A stretch of DNA of 64,000 bases from Bugulina stolonifera (GCA_935421135.1 OW285194.1:13725376-13789375); one strand, 5' to 3'; positions 49,301-63,176 are shown, numbered from the stretch's first letter. Made by a program: numbers and translations. The notes: generated by a model from the letters alone, not told the origin.

Positions 49301-51087
49301 TTATCAGATACACTGCATTTAAGTCTATAATGTTTAGGCTATATTGTAACACTAAAAACTATAAATAATAATATATAACATAAGCATGCTAACTGAACTT
49401 GAACATGAAAGACGCACCAAAAATTAAATTATTGACCAATAGTTGAGACTTATGACACAATATTTATCATGCCAGTAAATGTGCTACATAATAATATAAT
49501 ACAAACTACATCTTGTACAAGTCACCATATGTTTATAATAATAGAATTTACAGTACTGCTGTGTTTAGTATACTTGATATCGTTGGTGTTTAAGGGATAT
49601 ACAGTGTAGTAGGGAGGTACACAATCAATACAATACCAAATATGAGAATGCTGCTGATTTTTAACCGAAATGGACTTTTATGCATCAGCTGCAATATTGG
49701 GAAGTAAGCTAAGTAGTCACCATATCCATTGATTTGTATACTGTTATTATTACAAGTATGGTAATGAAGTCATTTACATGCCCTTGTATTATAAATATTA
49801 AATTGTATTGCTTCTATATGAATGAGTTGAGGATCACAATCAGCTATTGAGTTTGTTAATTCATCTCCACCTTGAAATAATATTATTCTCAGAATCAGTG
49901 GAACCTAGCTGCTGCCAGTAGTATAGACTGAGGTCACAGGTTCATTTCTCACTACTCATATATATCACTGGCTAGTGGTTGGAGGTAGATTAAATTCTTG
50001 GCTTAGGGCACAAATATCATGTCTTTAGGTTATGGCTTCAAGTTCCACAGCATTTCATATATTATCACTACTTGTCTCATCACGCTTATGAGTTTATTTG
50101 CTACATTTGAAATTTATGAAACACAGAGAGATCGAGTTTTAGAAATTGTCTTATATATATGGGCTGACGGTGGTGATTATTATACATAGTCACTAGTTGA
50201 AAATAGCTCAATAATCTCAACCCATTGACAGTAAACTTAGTTTTAACATTTTTAACATTTCAACTAATTGTTTAAATTAGTAGAAGTAGGAACAGTAGGA
50301 AGCAGAGAATGGTGTGTGAGACCACCAGAGATCAGTTCCAGAGAGACTTTCTGTAACCAGCTCACCATAGTACAGATCTGTCCAGATGTACACTGACTGG
50401 CTACACTGCTTACCTCGTGTCTCAGAGCTTCTTTCTCTTTCTGTAAGAACTTGATTGTGTCATCTTTTAACTTCTTATCTTTCCTGAGAGTTTCCAGCTC
50501 TCGGTACAAGTCTTTGAGCTCCTTCTGAGTGGGCAAATGTGACTTCAACATACTGTATGCAGCTGAAAGCAAAATACAGACTTGATACAAAATATATTTA
50601 TAACAAAGTACATTTTGTAACATTATTAACACAATGTATATGTCTATGCATGTCCTGCAATTTGCCTTATACTTTTTCAGCTGTTAATAACAGATAAGAT
50701 AAAAGGAAAATGTAGGAATAGCAGGGCCAATTAGAGAGATTGAGAGACTAAAGAGTGTCCTGGCTTGGACCTCCACTACATAGAAAATATATTGGAAAAT
50801 GTTAGTGTGAGCTAATATTTCTATTATGAATAATAAACCAATACACACTTTTATATTTTCATATTGAAAAAAATCAAAATATAAAATTGCGTCCTGTTTT
50901 ACTATTCGTAGACAACATAACAGAAAAAATAATTGCAATGCAAGAGAGTGGATGACTAACCAGGTTCACTAACTAACTCCTTATACACATACATGTGCAT
51001 GTACTTACTTCTATGACAATGGCTGCTTGTAGATGTCCTATCTTCTGTCTCACCGTGTGAGTACTCCAGGTGACTACTTCCAATCAT
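46382..51087 (-). CDS. Coiled-coil protein of unrecognised family
   Basis: Seven exons on the minus strand: 51009-51087 (within an exon reaching 51135), 50414-50562, 49026-49133, 48369-48502, 48047-48181, 47492-47763, 46382-46518; 1,014 nt, 337 aa. After a Ser-rich start, residues about 35-115 form a strong coiled coil ('ELKDLYRELETLRKDKKLK', 'ELEAQNKQLQADILHLK'). Then comes a second helical stretch with 'EEINHQKELLERSMSKKAE' and 'WHFLEIIDRAMIELKSAASK'. The last 130 residues are disordered, rich in Asn, Ser and Thr, with a basic RSRSAPTLNG motif and a Pro-rich end finishing PPGFDY. No enzyme motif is visible. The architecture suggests a cytoskeletal, centrosomal or scaffold protein. The ATG at 51085-51087 is the first in frame, but the exon is open further 5', so the start is uncertain. 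Confidence 0.7.
48533..48895. repeat. 52-bp minisatellite, about seven copies, in coiled-coil gene intron
   Basis: Units start 'tgaagatgagataactcc' at 52-bp spacing (48541, 48593, 48645 and so on). Copies alternate between an 'acatgta...cattctatgg' type and an 'acatata...tattctgtgg' type, giving a 104-bp higher-order period. Confidence 0.92.
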
Positions 51088-51135
51088 AGAGGGGCAGCTG
51101 TTACTTAGAGAACTCAGGCTAGTATAGAGATGTCC

Positions 51136-53013
51136 CTATGTAGTATAGAAAGGTGTCTTTATACAGTCTGCTATTGGATGTACTTACATGTATACACCTA
51201 AAAGGAAATCACTAAATAACTCTCTGTACAGTATATACTAGGCAAACATTATTTTATCTGAAAGAGAAAGTGGACTTTTCATATTATACTACAAGGGATG
51301 TTGGTATCTTCACATCCTAACTTTCAGGTGCAAAAGAGCTTGCTCAAGAGTTGTTAGACCCACGTGACCCCATAATAAATTTTTATTTGGTCCAGTACAC
51401 AAACAAAGCTGGTGTAGTGGTTATGCTTTCTGCCCACTGAGCTAGGGATGGGTTATTTCTACAGATGTGGAACCAAGACCTTGCTCAGAAATACATTGTA
51501 AATTGCTTGCAAGAAAAAGATTAAATATGGTTTGTTATACAGAAGGTAATTATAATTTTAGTTCTAACAAAGTAAATTGTCAAAAGCAATAACTCTTCCA
51601 AACAGCATTGTAGACAAATAATTTGCAGCATATGCTGAATAAGAAATGTAAGTAATGAGTATTAAGTGTTAGACAGAGCTTACCTTCTACAAACAGCTAC
51701 ACAAGTGGCTGTCAGCTCACGTATGGCAGCAGCTAAGCAGTGTCAGGCCTGCAATACTGCTAGCAATACACCTTACATAATATCAATAGGTGTTTGTTGT
51801 AGTAGTAAATAAATCATAACTAATAGCTTTTATGTGTATTGAAGGTAACAAAAATTGTATTGCATTTCAATAAAATGAAAAAGGAGAGAAACCTAGCCGC
51901 ATGCCAATTATGACATTTACAATTAGCTAAGTGGTGTATGGAGATATTGTATTGCATTTCTATAGTTGTATTGGTGTATTGTTTATTATACTAACCTAAG
52001 CCCACTGGTTAGATGGAAGATTATACTCTTATATAATAATATATTATTTAGCCAGCTCTGCCATGCAAAAAGAAACTAAGCTAACAAACCCCCTAGATAC
52101 AAGAGAATTAGAGTCTAAGCTAGATTTCCTGGTGTTACTGGAGCCAATTCCAACAAGTTGAAATAACTAATGACTGTCAGAGCCATAACTAACTCCTCCT
52201 GACTAAACTAAGAGTCCTGGAGAATGAAGTCATATTCACAGGCTACCCAATTGAGACCTAAGGCTACAAAATATTTAGTGTTCATCTCAAATGACAAACT
52301 TGGATCACTTCCCACACACCTGTAGTAAATTCCCACAACTAGAGTTTGAATACATTGAATACTAGCAAACATAGTACTTGCACCTGACTGCCAGGAGATT
52401 AAACATTTTCTGAAAAAAATATTATTGGTTGCTATTTACTTTCAATTTAGTCTAATCAAATTTTTAGAAGAGATGTGGATATGTGGATGAAACCATGGCA
52501 TCTGGCCTTCATTAGAAACAAGCACACATAAATTATTTTTGTCTTTTAAAATTTTTATATCTTCAATAATTATAGTTAATCTGTCATTCGTGTAATTATT
52601 ATATTATTTATTTGTTTGCTTTAGCGTGAAATATAAGACTTCTCTTTCCCGTTAACCCTAACTCTCATTGGCTGGTTAGACTAATTAGGCTGCAAGTGTA
52701 CAGATGTACACTGATCAAACTGTCTCATTGGCATGTGAAGCCATTCGAGTGTATAGAATGTTTAAACAGTTATTCCATCAGCTATAAACAACAGGCATGT
52801 CAACCCATGAGTTTAAACTACAAATTAACTTTACCTAAAAACCACCTATATAAATCGCTTCTACTTCATATTCATGACTATTGATAGTATATAGAACAGG
52901 AAGTGGCGAGAGAGGTATGTCCTTATGACAGGAAGTGACATACTGTTCTCTGACCTATTTTCAGTGGCAGCATCTCACATTTCATATGACAGACAGTCTG
53001 TTCATATGCTGCA
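51136..53013. other. Spacer between coiled-coil gene and PNPT1
   Basis: Both neighbours are on the minus strand. It should hold the PNPT1 3' UTR (minus-strand AATAAA at 52607-52612) and the coiled-coil promoter. A possible non-coding 5' exon of the coiled-coil gene lies at about 51687-51753 (minus strand, acceptor-like and 'GTAAGC' donor), but it has an in-frame stop if joined. A weak tRNA-like SINE head occurs near 51410 ('gctggtgtagtggttatgc'). Confidence 0.4.
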
Positions 53014-56000
53014 TCAGCTAGCCTTACTGGGATGAGAGTAGAAATCATCTTTTTGTTTATTATCTTCCCTTGGTAGCAGAGACTTGGAAAACCCACCTGT
53101 AATAAATAGGAACATTCAACAAAGTTGGATGTATACCTGGTTATAGTGTCCCGTTCAATTAAATATTACAGCAAGGTGATATAAACACCATGTGAGCAAA
53201 GACTGCTTCTATCTCGTATGTTTGGTGATATAAATGCAGTTGGAGTTGTCTTGCTTTCAACTCAGGTAAAAAATCCAAGTCAATCAGATTTCATGTAATG
53301 GTGATAAACCAATGATCATTATTATAAAACAAGATTATATTAAGAATCCTTGTCTAATTAGAATTGGTATTGTTTAGTACACTAATGAGGTGATAACACA
53401 AGTGCCTCACCAATTGAAGCAGGAGTGAATAGTATTGGATGAGTTGTTGCTATAAATAGGAAACCATTCAAACACTGCCCTCATAGCAATATGTAGCAGC
53501 CTGGCGCTAGGCAACATGTAGGTGTTTGTTGCTAGGCAACATATAGCGCCTTGCTACTAGGTAACAGTCCCAACACTGACCTGCAGAAAGGAGAGCCCTT
53601 CTAGACCACCTGTCCTCCCCTGTCACTGGGTCGGCCCCAAAGTATTTGATGTACACTGTTGAGCCTACAGGCAGACCTGCAGCCTCTGAATGTTTGATCT
53701 GTGAAACAGCAAATAAACAACAATCATAAGAATACATTGAGTAAAAAATAAACTAAGACTACACAGGGTAGACACTCACATCACTCTATCCCAATCACTG
53801 CAGGCTAGTCAAACCTCTGCTGGTATCAAATGTTTGAAAATTGAACAGAAACCTCCTTATAGTTTAAATTACACGAAAATTTCATCAACTAGCAAGTACA
53901 TGACATCGTAATACAGTGCACATGTATACCAAGATTTGTAGAAAGCTGCGAGGGTTCTAAGACATGTGTAGGTAACTCCAAACTCGACTACAAACTGTCT
54001 ACACGGATAACAAGAGTATGATGTACATTGTATTTCATAAGGGAACTCACCAATTTAATATCTAGCTGAGAATTCCTAACAAATACTGGGTCCATTTGAG
54101 GGTGGATCTGTACCAACGCCCCTGTTCTTTGCAACTCTACTATTATTCCTTGGTATGTGTTACCAAACTCAATCACAATTGGACTCTACAGGACAATTGG
54201 ATACTGCTGTACACTTTACATACACTCATCATTGCAATAATAGTGCGGCATAAAAGTAACACAAGTATAAGAGTGACGACTTGGTTTGGAGTTGCCTGCT
54301 TTTGATATAGAAAAAATATGCAGGATCACACTGACAATAGAGCAAGAAATGAATTAGTAAGAGGCTGATGTAATTAAACTTAATTTGCTAAGCGTTCCGA
54401 ATTAACAGTGCTACTACAACATCTTCAAGAACTACCACAAGTCACAGGAGAGGCATCACAGACACCCCAACCAAAACAGGTAAACAATTTCAACCTCTCA
54501 GTCTATCTGTACATGTAAATAGTATAAACTATTACCTGGTTGACTTGAAGCTCCTCAATCATTTCTTTAGCCTTATCCAGTGCTGACTTGTTTGGAGCGA
54601 ATATACCAAATGAATGGTCATCGTTCATAGTTATCTGTACCCCAGTTACTGAGCGTATATGTTTGAGGTTGAGGCCAGATACACCAATCACCTTGCTTCT
54701 CTGGTTCATTGGAACACTTACAGACTCTGTAGAAGATAGACATCCATTACACTGAGCTCTACACTCAAACGTGTACCAACGTTATGTAAGACACAGAGAA
54801 ATGGAAACGAAGTACAACATTAAGTTTACCACTTCACATACATGTACATGTATATCTACATAATATTGTGCATGTATGATGTTACTGAAAATCCAAATAA
54901 TGTACCAAAACTGGCGACTCATGGTTTTCATAGAATGAGCAGCTGTGAAAGAGCTGTTGTTCAAATTAAATCCAAGACAGACACATTTGGAGTTGTGTAC
55001 ACCTTAAGAGTCTCACCTGCACATGGCCAGCTAGCCTTCCTATCACTTCGAGGTTTATTTATACATTTGGACATCTTCAGTAATATGTGCTGTAGAGCTT
55101 CTGTAACAGACACAAAAGAACATACAGATGAGAGGAGTGGAAACTAATAGTTCTATTACATAATATGTCCTATAACACTTCTAATGGTAGCTGTATTAAA
55201 CTATGACTAGTAAAAACATAGAAGATCATAGATGAACACCATATAAGGACAAGATGCTGTGTATTCAGCTAGTGGTAGTATTAGTTCAACAGCGATGCCA
55301 AGGAAACATTATAGCAAAATAACAAAAAATCTTATTAGGGAAATCAAACATGTTATTATGTGCATGTAGTTTAACAAGAGTAGACAACCCCTGTACACCT
55401 TATATGACAGTGTGTAGTGTGTAGGTCATACCTTGTGCAGACCTCTCTATCTCTGTTATTACATTCACAGGTACACCTGGTACTTTTACATCCACCTGAA
55501 AAATGATTAAAATCTTGAAGATGAAAGTAGGTGGAGCCAAAGTACGAGATGTAAGAGGTGTTGGTTTGACAGGTAGAAAACATAGGTGAACCAAAATAAC
55601 ACCCTTACATTGAGTTCATATATCTAATTCTAAGATGGGGGTACATTAATACAAGAAGATTGATGACAGAAGGAAGACTCATCTCACCTGAACAGCAGTA
55701 ACACCACGAGCAGTACCAGCTATCTTGAAGTCCATATCTCCAGCATAGTCTTCCATTCCCTGATGTAATCACACAAATTTGTTTATATCAGTGAAACTGA
55801 TCACAATACTCTAAATTGCTAGTTGCTAGCAGTATGTGTGTGCAGGTACTCTACAACATGATTGGATGCCTTAGTATACCCATGATAATAGAAGGTATAC
55901 CCTGCATACTTGCTACTTATTACTTACTAGTATATCAGTGAGAATGGCATATTTTCCTGGTTCAAAGTTGCCATCAGAGACTAAACCCATGGCCACTCCA

Positions 56001-59000
56001 GCAACTGGTCTCTCTAAGGGAACTCCAGCATCTAGTAAAGCTAAACTCCCAGCACAGACAGTTGCCATGGATGATGAACCTGTGTATGAATGAGAATCTA
56101 ATCCAACATCGACCAATCAGGATCACATATGAGATTACCAATAAACATGTAGAAATCAGAGATAAAAAAGCACATGTCATATCCAGTGATGACCAGAGAG
56201 CACCTGTCATATCCAGTGATGACCAGAGAGCACCTGTCACACCCAGTGATGACCAGAGAGCACCTGTCATATCCAGTGATGACCAGAGAGCACCTGTCAT
56301 ACCCAGTGATGACCAGAGAGGCATATTTATATTTACCCATTTACTCTCTTACCATTGGACTCCAGTACCTCTGCTGAGACCCTCATTGTGAAAGGAAAGT
56401 CTTCAGGTATGACTGGTTTGAGACTTTTCTCCGCTAGAGCACCTGTTAATCAGTTATAAGTTAGAACACCTGTCCAGAACAAGCAACCATAAGCTAAAGC
56501 ACCTGCTCACTATTATAATGCACATTGCACATATGGGTATAAAACACTTACCATGACCTATTTCTCTTCTATTAGCACCACCTCCTTTAGTTTCTAACTC
56601 TCCAGTAGCAAACTGAGGGAACTATAGAAGTACACAAAGCCTAAACTAAACTACAGAAACACTCAGTAAACTACATGCCCAAAGCAACAAACAATATCGA
56701 CCCGAAATCGAGTGCTAATTCACCAATGTTGTAATGTGAGTGATCGGCCAATATTAGCACATGATGTTATCCCTAAATGATTCGTGAATATAGTAGACTA
56801 GTATAGGAGCATAAATCTATGCCACAATGTTGACATTACATGTACATTTACAACTAATCTAATATATTATACCACATAGGAATAGCCAATATTGGACCTA
56901 ACCATATAAGTAACCAACTACATTATACCTACTTAGTGAACATGTCTAACCATTTCTTGATAAACAATCAAATGCTTCACCAACTGACAGTTGGCACACA
57001 TGTAGTAGTATTTACATTCGCAATATCTTCTTACCTGATAATGAAGCATAAAATTCTTCTCAGATCTTCCACTGAAATCACATGTGAATTGTATAAAGTA
57101 CATGATGTATAGACTACACATGCATGTACAGTGTATTATATAATATATTCTACATAGAATATAACATATCAATGAAATTGTGAACCCATGTACGTTGTTC
57201 ATATAATGTCTATACCATGTATGCTTATACTCTAAACAAGGCTACACTGTACATAGCCGGATATATATGCCAACTTACACAAGTATTTCAGCTACTGGAT
57301 CTGTCTTAGCCATTGAGTCTATACTGTCGAGTGTTACAGATGCCATGACCTGTGTTTGACCTCTCTGGAAGAGGGAGGAGCCATGCAGAGGAGTGAGGAT
57401 ATCAGCTTCACATGTGATTGGTCGAACCTCAGAGAATTTCCTTCCATCAGGTCTGCAAATACGAGACATAGCCTGAGTGCTAAGTCCAAAATTATATTCT
57501 TGGTTTATGAGATACAGAATAGTCTGATGGATAGCCTGAGTTCCAAGATCATGTCAGGTGACAATAGGTGATTGCAACTTAATGTAAAGCATGGGCTATC
57601 AGTCTGTTTGTGGTCACTGCTCTTACATGCAAATTCTTGATCCTCAAGAAACCCATGTAGCACCACGGTGAAGGGGCTGGAACTCAGGATAGTAACAAGT
57701 TTACATTAATCGAGTTCTAGGACATGTATTGATACATAGTTAATGGTAAAACATACTAATTTCACAACGACAGGTTGAGTTGGACTAAACAGAGAACTTG
57801 GTGAATGAAGGATAACCCCCACCTGGTTTTTGTTGTTAGTATCTGCTCTCTCATGACCAGCTTAGTAAAGTCATAGAAAGCTGTTGATACTTCATGAGGT
57901 GTCATGTGCTGCAGGTGCTCCATAGTAGCTGCCGCTGCCACAGCATGGTTCCTGAGTGCCTGCAGGGCATTGTCTCTGGAATACTTGTCATGTTTCTTGT
58001 TACCCAGTATTGACATTATACGAGCCTTGTAACCCCTGTAACCAGACCGATGTGCTACGGTAAGAATGGCGATAAAACACAACATTTCCGCTACAAAGTG
58101 GTTCCCATCAGTGTCTAGTATAACTACCTCACGGTGCACATCACCTTACATGTGTGCAGTAGAAATAGATCTGTTAGTCAGCAAGTGACCATTTCAACAC
58201 AACTCAATGTTTTGATTACAATAGAATCATTTTTAACAGTGTTGGCTAGATATAATGCAACTCTTTTGTTTGGAGTTATCAGTCCCTTAAAGTGGAGTCA
58301 GGGGGCAGCAACTCCATAAAAATGGTTCACACGACTTCAATGGCTATTTGATACCACTATGAGGTGGTTCTACCTAGGTAGGTAAGCTAATATTCAGAGG
58401 CGTCTGTATGGTATATTTTACATGAACAAGTCAGCAAAGGTGAGGTAATAAGATGATGGTAAGGGCATACTTGCATAGAAATGTGTCTAGAGTAGATGAG
58501 GTGCTGGCAGTGTCTAGGACTAATTTATCAGGTTGCACTTGTGTGATTAACTTGGCCAATAGTGATTGTATTTCGGCAGCATGTTTAGCACCAAAACTAA
58601 CGGCTTCGGAGAAGTGAGCAGATAATATTTCTGTGGCCGACCCCTCAAGCATCACTACAAAACAGGATATGAGATCAGCACCAGAATCAATAACTGACTG
58701 TTTAATCGCCATATTTCACAGTTTATATTCTCCTTATCTCTAATGTTTGAATTATTTCTTACAGTTGACTATTTGACATAGGAAATGGTAATACAATAAA
58801 ACTATCTGAAACACGCCCATGGACAGATTGAAGCAAAGTAAACCAAAAGCAGAAAACACAAAGAACAGGCAATGGTGAAACCATTTGTGAGTCATAGAAA
58901 TTTTGTCCAGCAATGCAAGACAACTCAAAGAGAAGAATCAAGTTTAAGCAGCTTGACATAAAAACATTTCACAAGAAGACAAGTCCCAAAATCTAGGTTT

Positions 59001-61378
59001 ACACCTGCGAGTACTTCCCTGTTTGGGTATACCATTCCGTGTAATAAACAAACTGATAACAACACACTTACCGATGTCTCGCTGTGCCGTAGCAGCTAGA
59101 ACAAGGTCAAGGCTGCTCTGAGATAGTAAATCCCTGGAGGGATTCAGAACTGGTTTCCTGTCTATCCAGCCAACTCTAACTGCAGCAACCGGCTGACTCC
59201 ACGGAATGTTGGATACTGCTAAAGCGGCTGAAGCTATAATAAAACATTCACTTCTATGTGCAACTACCATAAATTCAGAGTTTGATTAATTATATAAATT
59301 TTAATATATTAATATTATTTTAACTACTACATTGGGCCAGAAGTTAATATTTCTGTCTATTTGACTTGTTGGTAAAGAGTAAAAGATCTACAGGACGCAT
59401 GTATTCAAAATGTTGCAGACACATTCACTGTACACGTATATCAAAGTAAGGAACATATTTGAGTAGTCAGGTTCTGATTCCTATTATAGACAGTCATATT
59501 CCTACTAATATATAATATTCCAGTAAGAAGTGATATATAGCGTACCAGCATTAATTGCCAAGATGTCTGGTTGGTTGTGACGATCATAGGCTAGAAGATT
59601 ACAAGATATCTGAGTCTCAAATGGGAAGTTTTCTGGAAATAGTGGACGTAGACATCGATCTACAAAGAGGAACATAGCAATAAGACACAAGCATAAAATC
59701 ATGTAGTGTGGCAAATCAAATTACTGCAGGCGTACTTTTAAATCAGTTCATAATCGATACTCATTGGTTAGAACAGCAGAGGCGTCATTCATATACTGCA
59801 CTGTGCATATACGGCGTCAATTATGATTTCAAAGCAAGTATTTCCAGTAGGCCTAACACAAGACAATGCTTCCAAGAGACAAACTACTAATTGAATCAGC
59901 GTAGGCCTACTACCAGTGCAAGTCACCTACCAATCTTACGAGATGTCAGTATTTCATTCTGTGATTGAGACAGGTCTCTGCGTAGAAAGTTCATGGGAAT
60001 TCTACCTGCAGCTGATGCCTTCTGCTTGTAATCTACCTACAGTAATTATCAGGTGAGCAAACTATCAGAATTCCCAGGACCAATATAGGGTTTCTGTTGG
60101 TGGCATGGCATAGGTTCCTAGCTATACTGCATAGTATAGCATAGGTTCCTAATACTCCACCAGTGCTAAACCAATGTAGTGGGATAACTTCCAAAGTCAT
60201 AGTTATCTAGACCATCCCACAACTTTTGTCCAACATCGCACAGCACAACATTATATAGCAAAATTAATGAAAAGACATTCTGTGCCAATGTTTGTGAACG
60301 ACAGCTGACGACACAATTTTAGTTTTAAATAGTTACATTTTGCTAGAAATGCAGCAGAAGTTGCCTTCTCCATTATATACTACCACCCCAACCATACCTC
60401 AAAATGCATGATTTTTAAGATCTATGACATTGTTTAAAACCGAACGCCACTTGCAGATAAGACTTGTGTTATAACATGAAGTTGGTTAACTACCCCACCA
60501 GGAATATCTAAATAATATAATGGAGACCTGACATTAGGCCACATCCTACTTTTCTATCATCTTACAGAACTTACGTTAAGAGGGAGAAAGGAGTCAGCGG
60601 CCGGATTGGAACTGGTGACAACTGTGGCCAGGACTGAAGTATCTCCACACTGTAAACCACAATACAAAACAATTATCATTCTAGGCCTATACTTAGCCTA
60701 TATTGTCAACTAGTGAACATTTTGGTTATTTCCCTTTGAAACTCCCAAGTAGCCTAGCTATATGATTACAATGAAACATGCTCCCCTATTGACAGAATAA
60801 TATAATATGTTGCATGTTTATCTATTTTATATGCTCTTGTTTATCAACTTTACCTTAACCACGGCACTGCCATTAGCAAGCTTCGCTAACTTTCCAACAG
60901 TGATTTCCCCTTGCCTAAAAGTAGAATCAGAGGCAAATGCTCAATGTAGGCAGAGAACTACTACACTGATCATTCAGCATGATTGTTCACAAGTACTGAC
61001 ATTAAACATCCAACAACATAGAACCTAATTACTACCAGCGAATATTGGTCTGCTTGAGCCAGCTTTACAATGTGCACCATGCAACGGATATGACACTGCA
61101 GTGTAGGTGTAGGATTTGTAAAATTAGTAAATTTGTCAATTAGTAAAATTCATAGATTTACTCGTGGTTGTATCAGCAGGTTTATTAGTAACAGTAGGTT
61201 TACTAATGACAATATAAATATTCAATATCAATATGAATATATTTAGTATTAATATAAATTCTATTTATTTATATTTATTATAAACAGAGAAGACAAGACA
61301 GCTTGAGCTTATTGCTCAACTTCTACCAAAGAACAGAAGGTACCTCGAATTTCTCCACTTTAGCGGCTGTAGTTTCAT
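53014..61378 (-). CDS. PNPT1: Polyribonucleotide nucleotidyltransferase 1 (mitochondrial PNPase)
   Basis: Exons (5' to 3', minus strand): 61344-61378 (tentative), 60854-60914, 60575-60649, 59931-60036, 59546-59659, 59072-59233, 58471-58654, 57823-58035, 57279-57452, 57035-57071, 56552-56621, 56353-56442, 55928-56079, 55688-55759, 55432-55495, 55017-55100, 54536-54726, 54051-54185, 53581-53698, 53014-53096; 2,220 nt, 739 aa (human 783). Order: first RNase PH-like domain ('[20 protein letters not shown]'), helical linker (about 240-315), catalytic RNase PH domain ('[20 protein letters not shown]', '[20 protein letters not shown]', catalytic Asp in '[10 protein letters not shown]' near 499-501), KH (about 565-628, GVSG loop), S1 (about 640-712). 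It degrades RNA 3' to 5' with phosphate and acts in mitochondrial RNA turnover and import. The first exon gives [12 protein letters not shown], a basic but very short presequence with a weak donor (gtacct), so the real 5' end may lie further upstream. Confidence 0.9.
53490..53575. promoter_or_regulatory. X-box-like palindromes in a PNPT1 intron
   Basis: 'gttgctaggcaac' (53527-53539) matches the RFX X-box palindrome. Two partial relatives, 'gcgctaggcaac' upstream and 'gctactaggtaac' downstream, lie within 60 bp. This could be an RFX site cluster or simply the ends of a short repeat. Confidence 0.3.
56171..56320. repeat. 30-bp minisatellite, five copies, in PNPT1 intron
   Basis: Units are 'cacctgtcatatccagtgat' plus 'gaccagagag', exactly 30 bp, with small changes (atatcc, acaccc, ataccc). 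Because 30 is a multiple of three, several frames read as 10-residue repeats. These are not coding: they lie between the PNPT1 acceptor at 56080 and donor at 56352. Confidence 0.95.
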
Positions 61379-63176
61379 AGTGAAAGTAAATACAGTTTAC
61401 TATAGTTAGTGAGCTTGATAGTTCGTTAGTATTAGTATAGTAATAGTAGGGCCTATTAATGCATGTATAGGCCTAGTATAAGTTGTATTAGTAAGTTGGC
61501 CAATCGAGTCTTAATTTTAATTTATTTCAATCAAAAGGTAGGGACTCACTCATAAGGTAGCGTGATAACAACAGGAGATCCATAGGTCCAACCGCTTTTG
61601 AGCCGTGCGAAGCTAGTTCGAAAATGTTTTGAAAATGGGTATTGAGCCCTTCTGAAACATTTTGTACATACTATCTCTAAAATACTATTACAGCCCATAA
61701 CTTCTCATTATTATGATTATCACGCCGCTATTTCGGAAACCAGTCTGATTACTTCTGTTGGCGACCAGTTTAATTGATCGCTACAGTTTTTATCTCTCCT
61801 AAAATGGAACAATACGATCGGCAGATCCAGATATCATGTATTCCGAGGTCGCCAATACTATTACATTTTTTAATTTTTGTTATGGCAATCGTCAAACAAC
61901 TTTGTTGTTATTATATTATTAAATTATTATGTAGTAAATAATGCTAAATATAATATAATAATAACAGTAATAATGTTTTTTATATCTACTGAAGTTTAGT
62001 TTCATAAATTAAATTGAAAGTATTCTTACTAAGACCGTAATTTTGTGCATAAGAGCAGAGCTTTATGAAGAATAGAAATAAATACTTAACTTAAAACTTA
62101 TACTACTAAATTGAAATTCAAATTCATTTGATGTTTGCAAGCGAAGCCTATCAGCTTAGTGGTTAGTATAGCTATCAAGTCTCTAGGTTTCACAGCGAGA
62201 TTCCTAGTTTCAAAGAGTACTTTTAAACCTCCCAACTGAGATTTCTCCAGTTTTTACAAGATAAGATTACATTCATGAGAAATTTTTAACATCACACAAG
62301 TCACAAGACAATACAATTCATTTTTCATTAAAAAATAATTTTTTTTAATGAAAAATCCAGAAGTAAACATATAACAATCATCTCCGTCTTGAAGTTTCAA
62401 AGTTTTATACATGTTGAAGCAACTTTAATACAGCTAAATTTAAGTGCAATAAAAATTGAAAGCATTGGTAAAAAAATTGTTTATCCTCTACTCTACTGAA
62501 AGTTTTGGGGAATTTTGAAACGTTATGGCGTTATGAATTGGACTCGCACATCAATGTGACTTGACTTGGAAGCCTGACTGACTTTTACCTGGGGCTATCA
62601 AGTCAATATGGCGGATGAAAAATTCGTACACAGTATAGCCAACAAGGAAAACAGGTCTCAATTGTCTAACCGTTTATGATTTTTAATTCATCAGTGCTGC
62701 GAGCAGCACTCCGAGCATATCAGGGTTAGACATGAGGATACACAACACAGGTAACACTTAGGCTACGCTGTGTGTGATTGAGACTATGCATTAGGCCTAT
62801 ATCTTGAGACTACACAGTGTAAGTAGTGTAAGCGTAGTGCAATAAGATCGGGTTTGGAATTGTAGAGCTGGCCAGTGGACAGTCTGTACCATGTGCTGTC
62901 TATATGCCTTGTAACAATGTATCACTGTTACCAGAGTTAGCAACTTTGCTTTGCTGTTGCATTTAAAATATGGTTAATAAAATATGATGGAGCAAGATGA
63001 GATCAACAAAGTATTTAGAGGGAGTACACTATAGCCCATGTTATCTCTGTCAATCTAGTTTATTTTCAAAACCGGTGAACTGGCTGGCTCCATATTTTTG
63101 TAGCCTATTGGTATTCGTCAATGTTATTTTAATAAATCGATGAATTTATTTACAGCATCAACTTAAGGGAGCAAAG
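61379..63176. other. Divergent spacer between PNPT1 and IFT43
   Basis: Head-to-head promoter region. A short Kozak-like ORF of 23 codons (62608-62679, starting MADEKFVHSIANKENR) and a donor-like 'aacacag|gtaaca' at 62750 could be parts of 5' exons. 'tttacag' at 63148-63154 looks like an acceptor in the IFT43 5' UTR. A tRNA-like segment ('cttagtggttagtatagc', near 62155) is a possible decayed SINE. Confidence 0.4.
62321..62355. repeat. Perfect 15-bp hairpin
   Basis: 'tttttcattaaaaaa' and its exact reverse complement are separated by 5 bases (taatt). It lies in the PNPT1/IFT43 spacer and has no following T-run or known role. Confidence 0.7.

Noticed and set aside
55974..56391. Repeated 10-residue open frames on both strands
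   Set aside because: They read through the 30-bp intronic minisatellite of PNPT1, whose unit length is a multiple of three.
61584..61619. Minus-strand ATG (MDLLLLSRYLM) with a GTGAGT donor as PNPT1 first exon
   Set aside because: It leaves one base over, which puts the next PNPT1 exon out of frame unless an unseen exon intervenes; the 61344-61378 exon fits phase directly.
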